Source of the DNA: Spirochaetaceae bacterium
Lineage (GTDB): Bacteria > Spirochaetota > Spirochaetia > SZUA-6 > DRHE01
Reading direction: 5' to 3'
Assembly: GCA_020353535.1 (NCBI GenBank)
Contig: CP070696.1
Span: forward strand, 1,202,486 to 1,252,215
Length of the DNA stretch: 49,730 nt
The position numbers and the translations under genes were made by a program. Below, piece after piece: positions 1 to 8,271 of the stretch; position 1 is the first letter of the stretch; each line of letters opens with the position of its first letter. The notes under the pieces are model-generated. The model was not told the origin of the DNA, made no database searches, and saw only the letters and a program-made list of their open reading frames with translations.

Positions 1-65
1 TGTATCTGGTCTTCAAGCCCTCTCAACTTGCTGTGTTCATCCCGACCGGCCAAGGGAGGCATAAG

Positions 66-2003
66 ATGAAAAAGATCGTTGGTCTCATTCTGGTTGTGCT
101 CGTGCCTTTCGGGTGCGTTACGGCCCCTTCTCCAGAAGAAACGCAGGTCGAAGAACTCATGGAACGTTTTATGAGTGGTCTGAAAGAGGAAAATATCGAT
201 GTTCTAATGACCACCTATTGGCCGGAAGCGGAGATGGTTATTAAGATGCCCGACGGATCCGTACAGGAGTTCAGTGGGATCGAGCAGATTAAAAAGGTTC
301 AGTTAGGGGGATTCCAGGATCCGAACAGGCAAGTTCTCGAGTTTAGCGAACCCGAGGGGGACATCCGGGGCAGCTCCGCCGGCTATCGTTTTGTCGTTCA
401 CGTCCCCGGGGTACGGGTGTTAAACTCCTTTGAACTCGTCCGGCGGGACGGAAAGTGGGGGATCATCCGTCAGGTAGGAGAGGTTCTTCCGCCTGAGCAG
501 GCAGCGGGTAGCACGCCGTCTTCGGAAATTGAGCTACCTGTTGAGGAGGAAATTCGGGCTAGGGCAGCAGGCGGAGGTGTTCCCCGCATTGCGATGCTGA
601 TAACCCGGCAAGATTTGGAGAGTGGTTTGTATGGGGAGGAGTTCATGATCGGCGTGTCCCGTAGTGCCCAGGAGTTAGGGGGAACCATCATCGGTAGGGA
701 GGGGATCGTCGCCTTCGGTGAGAATATCGAGTTTACCGTGATCCCGACAGCCTATGAAGAAGGCGAGATTGATAGAGAGTTTCCGGCGTTCGAATTGGGA
801 CAATACGATCTTGTATTCGGCTGCGGATGGATGTACACCAATCCCCTGATAAACACCTACAGGAAGTACCCGCAAACTCACTTCGTGCTTGTGGATAGCG
901 CTCGTGATGTGGATCCTGGGAATAATCTAACATTTCTACTTTTTAAAACAGGGGATGCTGCCTTCTTGGCCGGCGTGGTGGCAGCAACTAAAGTGAAAGG
1001 TTCGCCTATCGGCTTCATTGGCGGAATGGATCGTCCTTTCATTCGGGAGGAGTATCTCGCTGGTTTTTCTGAGGGATTGGACTTTGCCGATTCCCTCCAG
1101 GGCACTACTACTGAACTGTTCGTTGAGTTCGCGGATGCCTTCGATCAGCGGGAACAGGGCTATAACATCGCCCTGTCTATGTACGGTCGCGGAGTGGAGT
1201 GCATCTATCAGGTCGCTGGCTACACAGGATTCGGCGTCCTGGAAGCGGCCGAGGAGGTTGGCAAGTGGGTTATCGGTGTGGATACGGATCAGGGTCTTGA
1301 GTTTGCCAGGGAACCCCTTGGCAGGTGGATCCTGACCTCCACGGTCAAACGCTGGGGCACGGCAGTCTACCTGGTTTGTAAGGAGTTCCTATTCACCGGC
1401 ACCGTGCCTGTAGGAGTTCACTTCGTCGGCTTAAACGAAGGCTGCGTGGACATCGCCATCAATCCCTACAATACTCCCTATCTACTCGATCAGCTGGATC
1501 TGATTGCTTCGGTACGCGAGGCTCTGAAGCGGGGAGAGATCTCGTCGGCTAAAAAACGAGAACAGACGGGTATTTGGAAAGCAGCAGCCGGATCGGTTGC
1601 GGCGGTCAAGACATCCCTGGCCGTGAATGATCCGGTATTATCCCAAGGCATCGACGCCTCCTACGCTTCGACGCTTCAGAAGGCCCTATGTACGGCCTTC
1701 CACGAGAGTGGACGCTTCCGGGTGATCAGCCGGGAGCAGAAGAGCCGTCTCCTGGAAGAGATCAGTTTCTCCCTGGACGTCACCGCGGATGAGAAGCAGC
1801 AGTTGGAGGTGGGACGCCTGATCGCCGCAGAGGCGATCGTATTCGTGGACCTGAGCATGGTTGGCTCGAAGTACCTACTGGACGCAAAGGTGGTGGATGT
1901 GCAAACCGGAATCGCCCTTTCGGCTTCCTCGGCGAGCTTTGACGCTATCGAAAGCGTATTCGAGGGGTTGAACCTCTTGATTCGCGACTTGAGCAACTAC
2001 TGA
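66..2003 (+). CDS. BMP-family lipoprotein fused to a CsgG-like domain
   Basis: Predicted surface or periplasmic lipoprotein of 645 residues. The ATG at 66 follows an AGGGAGG ribosome site, and the product opens with a lipoprotein signal peptide whose lipobox ends PFGC (Cys17). Three parts can be seen. Residues about 20-135 resemble an NTF2/SnoaL-like domain. Residues about 170-490 resemble a BMP/Med-type substrate-binding protein (RIAML strand, the GCGWMYTNPL and GFIGGMD segments, VIGVDTDQG), a family that binds nucleosides or similar ligands for ABC uptake. Residues about 505-645 resemble a CsgG/FlgO-type domain (FRVISREQK, VGRLIAAEAIVFVDLS, VVDVQTG). No permease or ATPase genes lie beside it within the window, so a transport role is unproven; sensing or envelope assembly is equally possible. 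Domain calls are from motif recognition. An upstream ATG at 33 lacks a ribosome site and would spoil the signal peptide. Confidence 0.8.
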   Translation: MKKIVGLILVVLVPFGCVTAPSPEETQVEELMERFMSGLKEENIDVLMTTYWPEAEMVIKMPDGSVQEFSGIEQIKKVQLGGFQDPNRQVLEFSEPEGDIRGSSAGYRFVVHVPGVRVLNSFELVRRDGKWGIIRQVGEVLPPEQAAGSTPSSEIELPVEEEIRARAAGGGVPRIAMLITRQDLESGLYGEEFMIGVSRSAQELGGTIIGREGIVAFGENIEFTVIPTAYEEGEIDREFPAFELGQYDLVFGCGWMYTNPLINTYRKYPQTHFVLVDSARDVDPGNNLTFLLFKTGDAAFLAGVVAATKVKGSPIGFIGGMDRPFIREEYLAGFSEGLDFADSLQGTTTELFVEFADAFDQREQGYNIALSMYGRGVECIYQVAGYTGFGVLEAAEEVGKWVIGVDTDQGLEFAREPLGRWILTSTVKRWGTAVYLVCKEFLFTGTVPVGVHFVGLNEGCVDIAINPYNTPYLLDQLDLIASVREALKRGEISSAKKREQTGIWKAAAGSVAAVKTSLAVNDPVLSQGIDASYASTLQKALCTAFHESGRFRVISREQKSRLLEEISFSLDVTADEKQQLEVGRLIAAEAIVFVDLSMVGSKYLLDAKVVDVQTGIALSASSASFDAIESVFEGLNLLIRDLSNY

Positions 2004-2119
2004 AATCTTTGTGGATTAGCCTACACCAGCATGGTATGGACGGCGAAACCCAGAGATAGACCTGTACCCGACTCCTGTCCGTCTGTTTTTTTCTTACGTC
2101 CCGTCATCAGCCCTAAAGT

Positions 2120-2585
2120 TTGGACTGGAGGGTGTCATCCAATGTGCGCGCCGTACACAAGCTTCCCGGGCGTAAAAGCTTTGTCCAGTCGAGAAACATC
2201 CTACAGCTCCTTCACAGCCTGGAGCACCCTGGGAAGGTGTTCGGGGTTCACCCCTGGCGGCACTCGGACCTGAACAAGACTGTTAATGATGGTCTCCACC
2301 ACGCTGCGGTACCCGGTGGAGCCGCTCGCTTTATTTCTACGAATCCCTCGGTCTTGCGTTTCTCAAAGATATGTTTCCAGTACAGAAAGGCGTGACGAGA
2401 CAGACCATGCTTCTTGCAGTAGGAGATCTGGGTCGCACAGCCTTCCCACCAGGCTTTGATGTGCCGCTGCCACCGCTGCTTGAGATCCTTGTTCTTGCTG
2501 GTGTCGTTGTTCTTTGCATGTTCCATGCAGCGCAGTATGCAGCATCCACCGCCAGCCTACCAGGTGGGATTAAATTGACGGTTAC
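2120..2585 (-). mobile_element. IS66-family insertion sequence remnant
   Basis: Read on the minus strand, the stretch begins at 2585 with GTAACCGTCAATTTAATCC, which fits the 5'-GTAA terminus typical of IS66-family elements, and then carries a tnpA-like frame. After the tnpA stop a second short frame opens (ATG at 2199, MFLDWTK...) as expected for tnpB, but it diverges at once and stops near 2116. No tnpC transposase and no matching second terminal repeat were found, so the element is a truncated, non-autonomous relic. The left-hand limit is approximate. Confidence 0.6.
2201..2526 (-). pseudogene. tnpA: IS66 accessory protein TnpA, frameshifted
   Basis: The first part reads WQRHIKAWWEGCATQISYCKKHGLSRHAFLYWK..., the helix-turn-helix pattern of IS66 TnpA (orfA), which helps transposition of the element. 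The open frame from 2526 runs to 2248, but from about residue 76 it no longer looks like the family. Shifting frame near 2300 restores the expected C-terminus (LVQVRVPPGVNPEHLPRVLQ, ending KEL and a stop at 2201-2203). A single-base indel around 2295-2315 therefore broke the gene. The restored product would be about 108 residues, the usual TnpA size. Confidence 0.7.
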
Positions 2586-3060
2586 CTTTTAGGCTATCTG
2601 GAAGTGGGACTTAGAAACCTGGTGATACTCCAGCGCCTCGCTCCACGGCAGGCACTCTTTTCTACCGAGAATCCCGATGTCGCTGAATACCGGGGGTCCT
2701 TGCGAAAATGTCCGAAAGTGACAAATCTTCAAGGAAACCTTAATCGTGATTTGAGAATCCGCTTGTTATCACAAATTGGGGAACAATTTCTTTACTACAG
2801 ACGGTGAGAATATTTAGAGATCATGCTTCTGCTTGATCGAATACACACCCTTGGCACAACAAGGCACGAAACCGACGGTTGATAGACTTAAAAATAGCCT
2901 TCATCGCAGAGGAACATATCTAACTTCCCGCCTATATAGCCTCTAAGGCGGTCAGCTCCAACGATTTGTTCTCTGGCCGCCGTTCCTCCGTTGCCATAGC
3001 AACGAACCAGAACCGCGATCGGCCGCCCGCGCGTGCTGGCGGTCGACCGGGCATGGATAC
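2586..3060. other. Intergenic stretch without recognisable gene
   Basis: No open frame here has recognisable protein sequence, and no tRNA or clear hairpin terminator was found. The region lies between the IS66 relic and the membrane methyltransferase gene and is part of the putative tRNA-Val-associated island. A short plus-strand frame at 2604-2807 has no family resemblance and no ribosome site. Confidence 0.5.
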
Positions 3061-3780
3061 TTAATAGATACCAGGAATCAACCGATAGCGTACCCTGCGC
3101 GCATACTCGCGATAGCCCGGTAGCTCTTCTTGGAGAGTGCTGTCCTCTAGCACGGTTCTAATCACCGCGATGATCAGCGCTACCATCGCAGGAATGAGCG
3201 TCCACACGGAGCCCAATGCCATCACAACGCCTGCGAGAGGTACGAGGTTCCCAGCATAGCCCGGATGCCGTACGATCCGGTACGGGCCACTGTTACACAC
3301 CACATGTCCCCGATCCGTCTGAATACGCACCACGCCGGAGAAGAAGCGGTTCTCGACAAACGCCCAGACGCCGAAGGCATATCCGAACGCGATCAGGATT
3401 AATCCGAGGATGTTGAGCCACAAAGGGAACATGGCGGACCATCCAAAGCGATGGTCCAACCCCGCTACAACAACCAGCGGGTAGGACAGACTCACCGCCA
3501 TCAATGGCGCAAGCACCCGATCCCACGGCTTCACATCTTGAGCCCCGGTCCATCTCGTCCGTTCTGCCAGCAACCCCGGGTGCAGTCGCTCCGCCCACAG
3601 CCGCCCTACGATGCTGGCTGCCACTATCAGTAGTGAGAAGACCCACGCCTGCCACCAACTGAGATCGCCTCCGCAGGAAAAAAGAATCGCCGGCATCAGC
3701 AGGTAGATAAGGATCAAACGAATCCACTGATACGGTGTCAATCTATTGACATCATCACGCCGGAGTGTCTTCGACATCAT
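3061..3780 (-). CDS. Isoprenylcysteine/phospholipid methyltransferase-like membrane protein
   Basis: Integral membrane methyltransferase-like protein of the ICMT/PEMT superfamily, about 239 residues. The C-terminal signature is clear: CNSGPYRIVRHPGYAGN, followed by two hydrophobic helices and the LPGYREYARRVRYRLIPGIY tail, the SAM-binding end of this family. Five or so hydrophobic segments are visible. Bacterial members methylate lipids, isoprenoid-like or small thiol substrates; the substrate here cannot be told. The gene stands alone between an IS relic and an integrase, so it may be cargo of an integrated element. The frame is open to 3828; ATG at 3780 (or 3777) follows GGGGGTG at good spacing and is preferred. 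Confidence 0.75.
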   Translation of the reverse strand: MMSKTLRRDDVNRLTPYQWIRLILIYLLMPAILFSCGGDLSWWQAWVFSLLIVAASIVGRLWAERLHPGLLAERTRWTGAQDVKPWDRVLAPLMAVSLSYPLVVVAGLDHRFGWSAMFPLWLNILGLILIAFGYAFGVWAFVENRFFSGVVRIQTDRGHVVCNSGPYRIVRHPGYAGNLVPLAGVVMALGSVWTLIPAMVALIIAVIRTVLEDSTLQEELPGYREYARRVRYRLIPGIY

Positions 3781-3828
3781 GATCACCCCCGCCCGCAGGC
3801 CGAACGACTTGCCAAGCCCCCTGTACAA

Positions 3829-4108
3829 TCTAAGGGCTCGAATAGGCCAGATAACGTATCATATTTTGCAGTTTCTTAGAAGATGCGATTCGATGATCCG
3901 TACGTTATCTCTAGTCAGCGCAATACATTTTGTTCTTATACCTGTTTTTTCGCAGGTTTGACATCGCGCTCAAGATCAGACGATTTGAGATAAGAAGCGG
4001 TTTTCAAATCAACCGGGAAATTAAACCGACTCCGAAATCAACACACGGGATAAGTTCTTTGAAACCCTAACAGCAAATTTATACCAGTTTGTAAACAGTG
4101 TCTTAATT
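3829..4108. other. AT-rich intergenic stretch
   Basis: This stretch is visibly more AT-rich than the rest of the window and separates the methyltransferase from the integrase stop. I see no open frame with family resemblance, no RNA gene and no copy of the tRNA-Val 3' end that could serve as the second attachment site. Confidence 0.4.
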
Positions 4109-5260
4109 CTAGTCCCAAACCTGGTTGATAACTCGCTGAGCCGGACGGAGTTGTTTCAGTCGATCCTCAGGCTCTATGTTCGTGTACCGTTCCGTCATCG
4201 CTCGGCTTTTATGTCCAATCATATAGTGCAGTGCCGCCTCATTTAATACATTTCGCATCACTGTATTGTAGTAATACCGACACGAATGCGCTGATAATTT
4301 GCGAGCTTTATCGATTCCAGCACGTTCAAGCACAGGATAGATCTTCCGCGCAATTGTCTTGCTGTTTAAGGTCGTGTGCCCATCTTCCCCAAAAAAGATT
4401 AGACAGTCATCCTCCGAGTACGGACTCTGTGCGCGCCACCACTGGAGCAGTTTCACAGTACGATCCGGAATAAGTACACCCCGGACATCACTGCTCTTTG
4501 GAGGACCAATCGAGCCGTCCGCTTTGATGGCCTGAAGGATCAATACTCCGGGAAGATCCCACATTACATGTCTCCAGAGCAAAGCACCGATCTCCCCTAC
4601 CCTCATTCCGGTTGTGAGCATTAAAAAATACATGGTTGCCCATTTGGGATGCCGCCAAAGTTCGAGCAATCGTTCTTCGTCTTTTGGGAACAGCGATTTA
4701 ATTTCCTCCAAGGTGAACACGTCCCGTTTCTCCGCCTGTGGCTTGAATCGGATCACTTCGGGTATAGGATTTTGCTCGATTAAGCGTTTTCGCTTCGCCT
4801 CGTTCAAGACAATATTGAACGTATCCCGAATGTGGTTCTTGGTAGCATTAGAAAGAGAAGACTGAAGGAGCCAACGCTCAATATCGTAGCCATTGAGTTG
4901 TTCAAGACGTCTGTGACCAAACTTAGGAAGTATATGATTGTCTAGGTGCCCTCGTCTGAGCTTAGCAATCGCGCGACCAAAATCACGGCCAGCTGCGTGT
5001 TGCCGGGCAATATAAGGACATCGATCCCAAATGAAAAAGTCAACACACCAATCTCGAAGCGTTATAGTCTTCTGTGGTTGTCTGTCCGGCTCGTGCTCCT
5101 GAAGCCAGCGAATGGCTTCTTTCTTGGTACTTTGACCAGTAGATTTGCGGATTCGCTTTGCTCCATCGTAGTAATAATAGTACCAGACGAGCTTACCGTT
5201 CTTTGTCGGACGTTTAAACAACCGGTAGGTCATACTAATATTTTGGCACATTTTGTACAC
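4109..5260 (-). CDS. Tyrosine recombinase (integrase)
   Basis: Site-specific integrase of the lambda/phage type, 383 residues from a GTG at 5260 (ATGs at 5251 and 5233 are alternatives; none has a strong ribosome site). The catalytic set is complete: Arg220 in TTGMRVGEIGAL, HxxR at 315-318 (AHSCR), His340 in MIGHKS and the nucleophile Tyr349 in TERYTN. The N-terminus carries an AP2/SAM-like arm-binding region rich in aromatic and basic residues. It starts 78 bp from the 3' end of tRNA-Val and reads away from it, the classic layout of an element integrated in a tRNA gene. Nothing in the frame is broken, so the enzyme may be active. Confidence 0.92.
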   Translation of the reverse strand: MYKMCQNISMTYRLFKRPTKNGKLVWYYYYYDGAKRIRKSTGQSTKKEAIRWLQEHEPDRQPQKTITLRDWCVDFFIWDRCPYIARQHAAGRDFGRAIAKLRRGHLDNHILPKFGHRRLEQLNGYDIERWLLQSSLSNATKNHIRDTFNIVLNEAKRKRLIEQNPIPEVIRFKPQAEKRDVFTLEEIKSLFPKDEERLLELWRHPKWATMYFLMLTTGMRVGEIGALLWRHVMWDLPGVLILQAIKADGSIGPPKSSDVRGVLIPDRTVKLLQWWRAQSPYSEDDCLIFFGEDGHTTLNSKTIARKIYPVLERAGIDKARKLSAHSCRYYYNTVMRNVLNEAALHYMIGHKSRAMTERYTNIEPEDRLKQLRPAQRVINQVWD

Positions 5261-5278
5261 ATTTGCAAATTTTTCAAT

Positions 5279-5308
5279 AAAAAAAGCCCTCCATTTTTTG
5301 GAAGGCTT
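5279..5308 (-). terminator. Rho-independent terminator after tRNA-Val
   Basis: On the minus strand AAGCCTTCC, a 7-nt loop and GGAGGGCTT form a 9-bp stem with one G-T wobble, followed directly by a run of seven T. It lies 31 bp past the tRNA end and stops the tRNA transcript before the integrase. Confidence 0.85.
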
Positions 5309-5338
5309 CCTATCTCTTTATAAAAGCTGCAATTATAT

Positions 5339-5413
5339 TGGGCGGCATAGGACTCGAACCTACGACCCCCAGCGTGTCGAGCTGGTGCTCTAACCAATCT
5401 GAGCTAGCCGCCC
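5339..5413 (-). tRNA. tRNA-Val (GAC)
   Basis: Full cloverleaf of 75 nt including the discriminator A73; CCA is not encoded. The acceptor arm GGGCGGC pairs perfectly with GCCGCCC; the D stem is GCTC/GAGC, the anticodon stem CCAGC/GCTGG, and the T arm GTAGG-TTCGAGT-CCTAT. The anticodon loop reads TCGACAC, giving anticodon GAC for valine. Position 33 is C instead of the almost universal T, which is unusual. The adjacent integrase indicates that the 3' half probably serves as an attachment site. Confidence 0.9.
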
Positions 5414-5434
5414 TGACGTACAAATAACAACGCT

Positions 5435-5463
5435 CTTGTACCGTATATCCCCCGTATTGTCAA
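5435..5463 (-). promoter_or_regulatory. Sigma-70-type promoter for tRNA-Val
   Basis: Minus strand TTGACA (5458-5463), a 17-bp spacer and TACAAG (5435-5440). The -10 hexamer ends 21 bp before the tRNA 5' end, so a start about 15 nt upstream of the mature tRNA is expected. Confidence 0.65.
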
Positions 5464-5592
5464 TAGCCTGGTAGAACCACACCACGGCTTGGCTGCCTAT
5501 GATCTAGACTTTCCAGGCTATCACACCTCTACGCCTTCTGAATCCGGCCGAGATGGACCCGGAGACCTTAACGGAAACAATCCCAACGCGTT

Positions 5593-6066
5593 TCAATCCT
5601 CATCGCGAGAATCCTGTAACGCCACCGTGAGCTCTATAGAGCCCAGCGGCATCTGCAGCGGAATCAGAGCCGCTTCAATCTCGGAACAGGACAACTGCAA
5701 TCCCTGCCCCCAGAATAAGGCGGTGGGAGTGACGGCAGCCTTCGCTCCCTCTTCCCTGAGCCGGCGGAGTGCTTCCAGCATGATGGTATCCACCAGACCG
5801 ATGATCGCAGCCTGGCTTATATCGTCCAGGGCGGTCACCTCCTCATTAGAAACAACGGCGGCAACCGAGAGAGCCACGTTCAGAGGCATGGAGAGCACGA
5901 TGTAGCCTTCAACGGTTCCTGTTAGACCGGCCAAAGCAGAAATCCTGTGCAGAGGCAAGGCTTTCGTATGCTTTGAAAGCCTGCGGCGCGAGATATCCGT
6001 TCCCAGAACCTCCTCCAGGACATCGTAGGTCGCCTGCACGATCGGATTGATAAACTCGGAACTCAT
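5593..6066 (-). CDS. CheX-like chemotaxis phosphatase family protein
   Basis: Protein of 157 residues resembling CheX/CheC-family phosphatases, which dephosphorylate CheY. Recognisable parts are the N-terminal FINPIVQATYDVLEEVLG helix, the LAGLTGTVEGYIVLSMPLNVALSV core, and a second helix (AAIIGLVDTIMLEALRRL) followed by TPTALFWGQG. In catalytic members the helix carries E-x-x-N; here the aligned residues appear to be G and D, so activity may be lost. An AGGAGG site lies before the GTG/ATG pair at 6069/6066. The frame is open upstream to 6309, but that extension is not family-like and overlaps the start of the divergent receiver-PilZ gene, which suggests that the two genes share a signalling role. 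Confidence 0.7.
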   Translation of the reverse strand: MSSEFINPIVQATYDVLEEVLGTDISRRRLSKHTKALPLHRISALAGLTGTVEGYIVLSMPLNVALSVAAVVSNEEVTALDDISQAAIIGLVDTIMLEALRRLREEGAKAAVTPTALFWGQGLQLSCSEIEAALIPLQMPLGSIELTVALQDSRDED

Positions 6067-6278
6067 CACTGAGGACAATCCTCCTGCTTGTGGAAACCCA
6101 ATAGGTGTGAACATGGTATTGTGTCGATTTCTCAGCGTCAAGAAAGCTTCTGCCAGACAACGGCAGGGTATCAGGCGGGCTAGTCGGACCGGGGCCGATC
6201 CCGCATCGAAACCGCATTGAGCTCGCTTTATTGACAATCCCAAGGGCAAAAGATAGTGTAGAAGCATCCGAGACATCC

Positions 6279-6992
6279 ATGGATTATCTGGTCGCAGAAG
6301 CTGCAGCAAACATTCGGGATTCCCTCTGCTACGTGCTTCTCTCCTTCGGGATCAAGGGCATCCCAGCAGCCAACAAACAGGAAGCGCTCGATATCCTTCA
6401 AAACAACAACTCGATCAGCGGTGCTATCATCGATCTGGACAGCAAAGAGGTGGACGGCGTCGAATTGATCACTGCTCTCCGGGCTCAAGAGGGCACCCAG
6501 CACTTGAGCGTCATCGCGCACACCGTCCAGTCTAGTAAAGAACTGGTGAACAGGATGATGGAGTTCGGGGTCATCGGCTACCTGCTCAAACCGTACGTGG
6601 AGAAGGATGCCTTCGTAAAACTCAAAAAAGTACTTGCCAGCGGAGAGAGCCATAACGCCCAGCGCAAACACATCCGCGTGCGCCCGGATCCCAACGAGTT
6701 GTTGCGACTGCACTTCAAACTACCCGGCCAATCCTCTCTGTTCTCCGGTAAGGTCGTTGACATCAGTGTCGGAGGGGTAGCCGTTGAGCTGTTCAATCCA
6801 CCGGCTTCTGGGGTCCTGGCACCCGGCACCCACATACCCGGGATCCAGTTCACCCTAAACCGTAAAGCCTTCTCCCCCCCCGGCAAGGTCATTCTGTTTA
6901 AAGAGCAGCTGCTGGCGCTTCGTTTTGACTATCTCAGTCCGTCGGAAATGTCGGCGCTCAGTAAATATGTCTTTAAGAGATTGACCTCCTAA
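6279..6992 (+). CDS. Response regulator with receiver and PilZ domains
   Basis: 237-residue protein. Residues 1-120 form a receiver: the phosphoacceptor Asp lies in AIIDLDSKEVDG and the conserved Lys in LLKPYV, but the usual acidic pair near the N-terminus is reduced to a single Glu (VAEAAAN). Residues about 125-237 form a PilZ domain with the c-di-GMP-binding signature RKHIR (RxxxR) and DISVGG (D/NxSxxG). It probably links phosphorylation to c-di-GMP control of motility. ATG at 6279 matches the usual receiver start; a TTG at 6231 in the same frame is an alternative, and neither has a strong ribosome site. An eight-C run at 6874-6881 lies inside the PilZ domain. It is divergent from the CheX-like gene. 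Confidence 0.85.
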   Translation: MDYLVAEAAANIRDSLCYVLLSFGIKGIPAANKQEALDILQNNNSISGAIIDLDSKEVDGVELITALRAQEGTQHLSVIAHTVQSSKELVNRMMEFGVIGYLLKPYVEKDAFVKLKKVLASGESHNAQRKHIRVRPDPNELLRLHFKLPGQSSLFSGKVVDISVGGVAVELFNPPASGVLAPGTHIPGIQFTLNRKAFSPPGKVILFKEQLLALRFDYLSPSEMSALSKYVFKRLTS

Positions 6993-7005
6993 ACCGTTAA
7001 TCTAG

Positions 7006-7033
7006 TTGAAATTGTCTCTTTTCGCATTACATT
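7006..7033 (+). promoter_or_regulatory. Putative promoter of the 7071 membrane-protein gene
   Basis: TTGAAA (7006-7011), a 16-bp spacer and TACATT (7028-7033) fit a sigma-70-type promoter about 40 bp upstream of the preferred start codon. Confidence 0.4.
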
Positions 7034-7070
7034 GTGTGTGTATGTAACTATGAAAGTGGGGGCGTCAGCT

Positions 7071-8261
7071 ATGATTATGAAAAATAACGTACACAAGGCT
7101 GGTCTCATATCTGCAGGAAGGTTGCTTACTGTCCTGGTCGTGCTTTTTGCGGCTGCTCCCCTTTTCAGTGCCAATGTCACCGTACCTTCCCTGGAGATCT
7201 TCAGCTGGGGGAGAAACGACGGATCGGGAATCGTGTTGGACTCCTATGGGAGTATGGATCTTGCATTGGATGGGGGCTACAAGTTTGGTGGAGCGGTCAC
7301 GTTCGATTTCACCAGCTCGAGCCTGGAAACCGCCGCTTTCAACGATATGCTGGCCTTTAAATCCGTCAGTGTCACACTCCGGAATCTGTTCAACATCCCT
7401 CTGGATTTCACCTACTTCATCGGCCAGGGCGACACCTTTGGAACAGGGGAGCTGTTCACAACCTACTTCGGCACACCCCTGCTAGGAAGCAGATACACGA
7501 GCTACCTGCACTTTCCAACTGCGACGGACTACAATTTCTACGAAGGCATTCATACGATCTACGGAACTGGAGGGAAGTTCGAGTTTGCACCCGTCGAAAA
7601 GAACTGGTTGCTGTCCCTGTACATCTACCAGGATTCAGCCGAGGCGTTTTTAACAGGCACACCTCCGAATGTAATCTTCAGTTCCAGACAGGTCTCTCTT
7701 GATGTGAGAACCGCCTTCAATTTCGAAAAGGTCCGCTTGGAGGCATTCCTGGGAACGACCTTACCCTCACCCGATTCTGCAATCGGGTACTACCGGACGG
7801 GATTGTTCTTCCACGCCGGGACGGACAAGGTAGAGTTTTTAGCCGAGATAGGCATACCCCGCTGGAGACCGTTGGATGATGCCTTGGATCTGGATCTTTT
7901 CTACCTGCTCGTGGAACAGCGGGTGCATCTCGGCAGGCTTTCCATTGTGCCGACTTTCTTCTGGCGCCCGGGCTACTACCAGCAGGAAGCCAACGCAACC
8001 GGGGAAGAGGGCATGGACATCAACCTGGATCTCCAGATTCACAGCAAGGAGGAGTCCCTGGTCAGCGGTGGGGTGGAAGGAAACTTCATCTACCTGACAG
8101 CACCAAGCACCGATCAGACAGCAAGTGTGATCCCCTATATTCAGCTGTCGACTCCGGGTGTGATCTACAAAGCTCAGGTCAATACCAAAGTCTGGCCTTT
8201 GGACCTTTCCAATCTGTCCGATATGCTCGCCGTATTTCTCTCCATCGAGGCGGCCTTCTAA
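7071..8261 (+). CDS. Putative outer-membrane beta-barrel protein
   Basis: Secreted protein of 396 residues with no family that I can name. After a signal peptide (hydrophobic LLTVLVVLFAAAPLFSA, cleavage near FSA-N), the mature chain is made of alternating amphipathic strands rich in Tyr, Phe and Gly (YNFYEGIHTIYGTGGKFEF, LLSLYIYQ, RTGLFFHAG, FFWRPGYYQQ) and ends in AAF; a terminal aromatic residue is usual for barrel proteins inserted by BamA. ATG codons at 7071 and 7077 lie behind GGGGGCG; the longer frame from 7032 is less likely. It may be co-regulated with the receiver-PilZ gene, though it has its own candidate promoter. Confidence 0.7.
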   Translation: MIMKNNVHKAGLISAGRLLTVLVVLFAAAPLFSANVTVPSLEIFSWGRNDGSGIVLDSYGSMDLALDGGYKFGGAVTFDFTSSSLETAAFNDMLAFKSVSVTLRNLFNIPLDFTYFIGQGDTFGTGELFTTYFGTPLLGSRYTSYLHFPTATDYNFYEGIHTIYGTGGKFEFAPVEKNWLLSLYIYQDSAEAFLTGTPPNVIFSSRQVSLDVRTAFNFEKVRLEAFLGTTLPSPDSAIGYYRTGLFFHAGTDKVEFLAEIGIPRWRPLDDALDLDLFYLLVEQRVHLGRLSIVPTFFWRPGYYQQEANATGEEGMDINLDLQIHSKEESLVSGGVEGNFIYLTAPSTDQTASVIPYIQLSTPGVIYKAQVNTKVWPLDLSNLSDMLAVFLSIEAAF

Positions 8262-8271
8262 CGCTAGATCC

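Noticed and set aside
5463..5521. 9-bp inverted repeat ATAGCCTGG / CCAGGCTAT between the CheX-like gene and tRNA-Val
   Set aside because: A 41-bp loop and no T-run make a terminator unlikely; a chance repeat cannot be excluded.
6067..6309. Upstream extension of the CheX-like frame
   Set aside because: It runs into the divergent receiver gene and lacks family resemblance; AGGAGG before 6069/6066 marks the real start.
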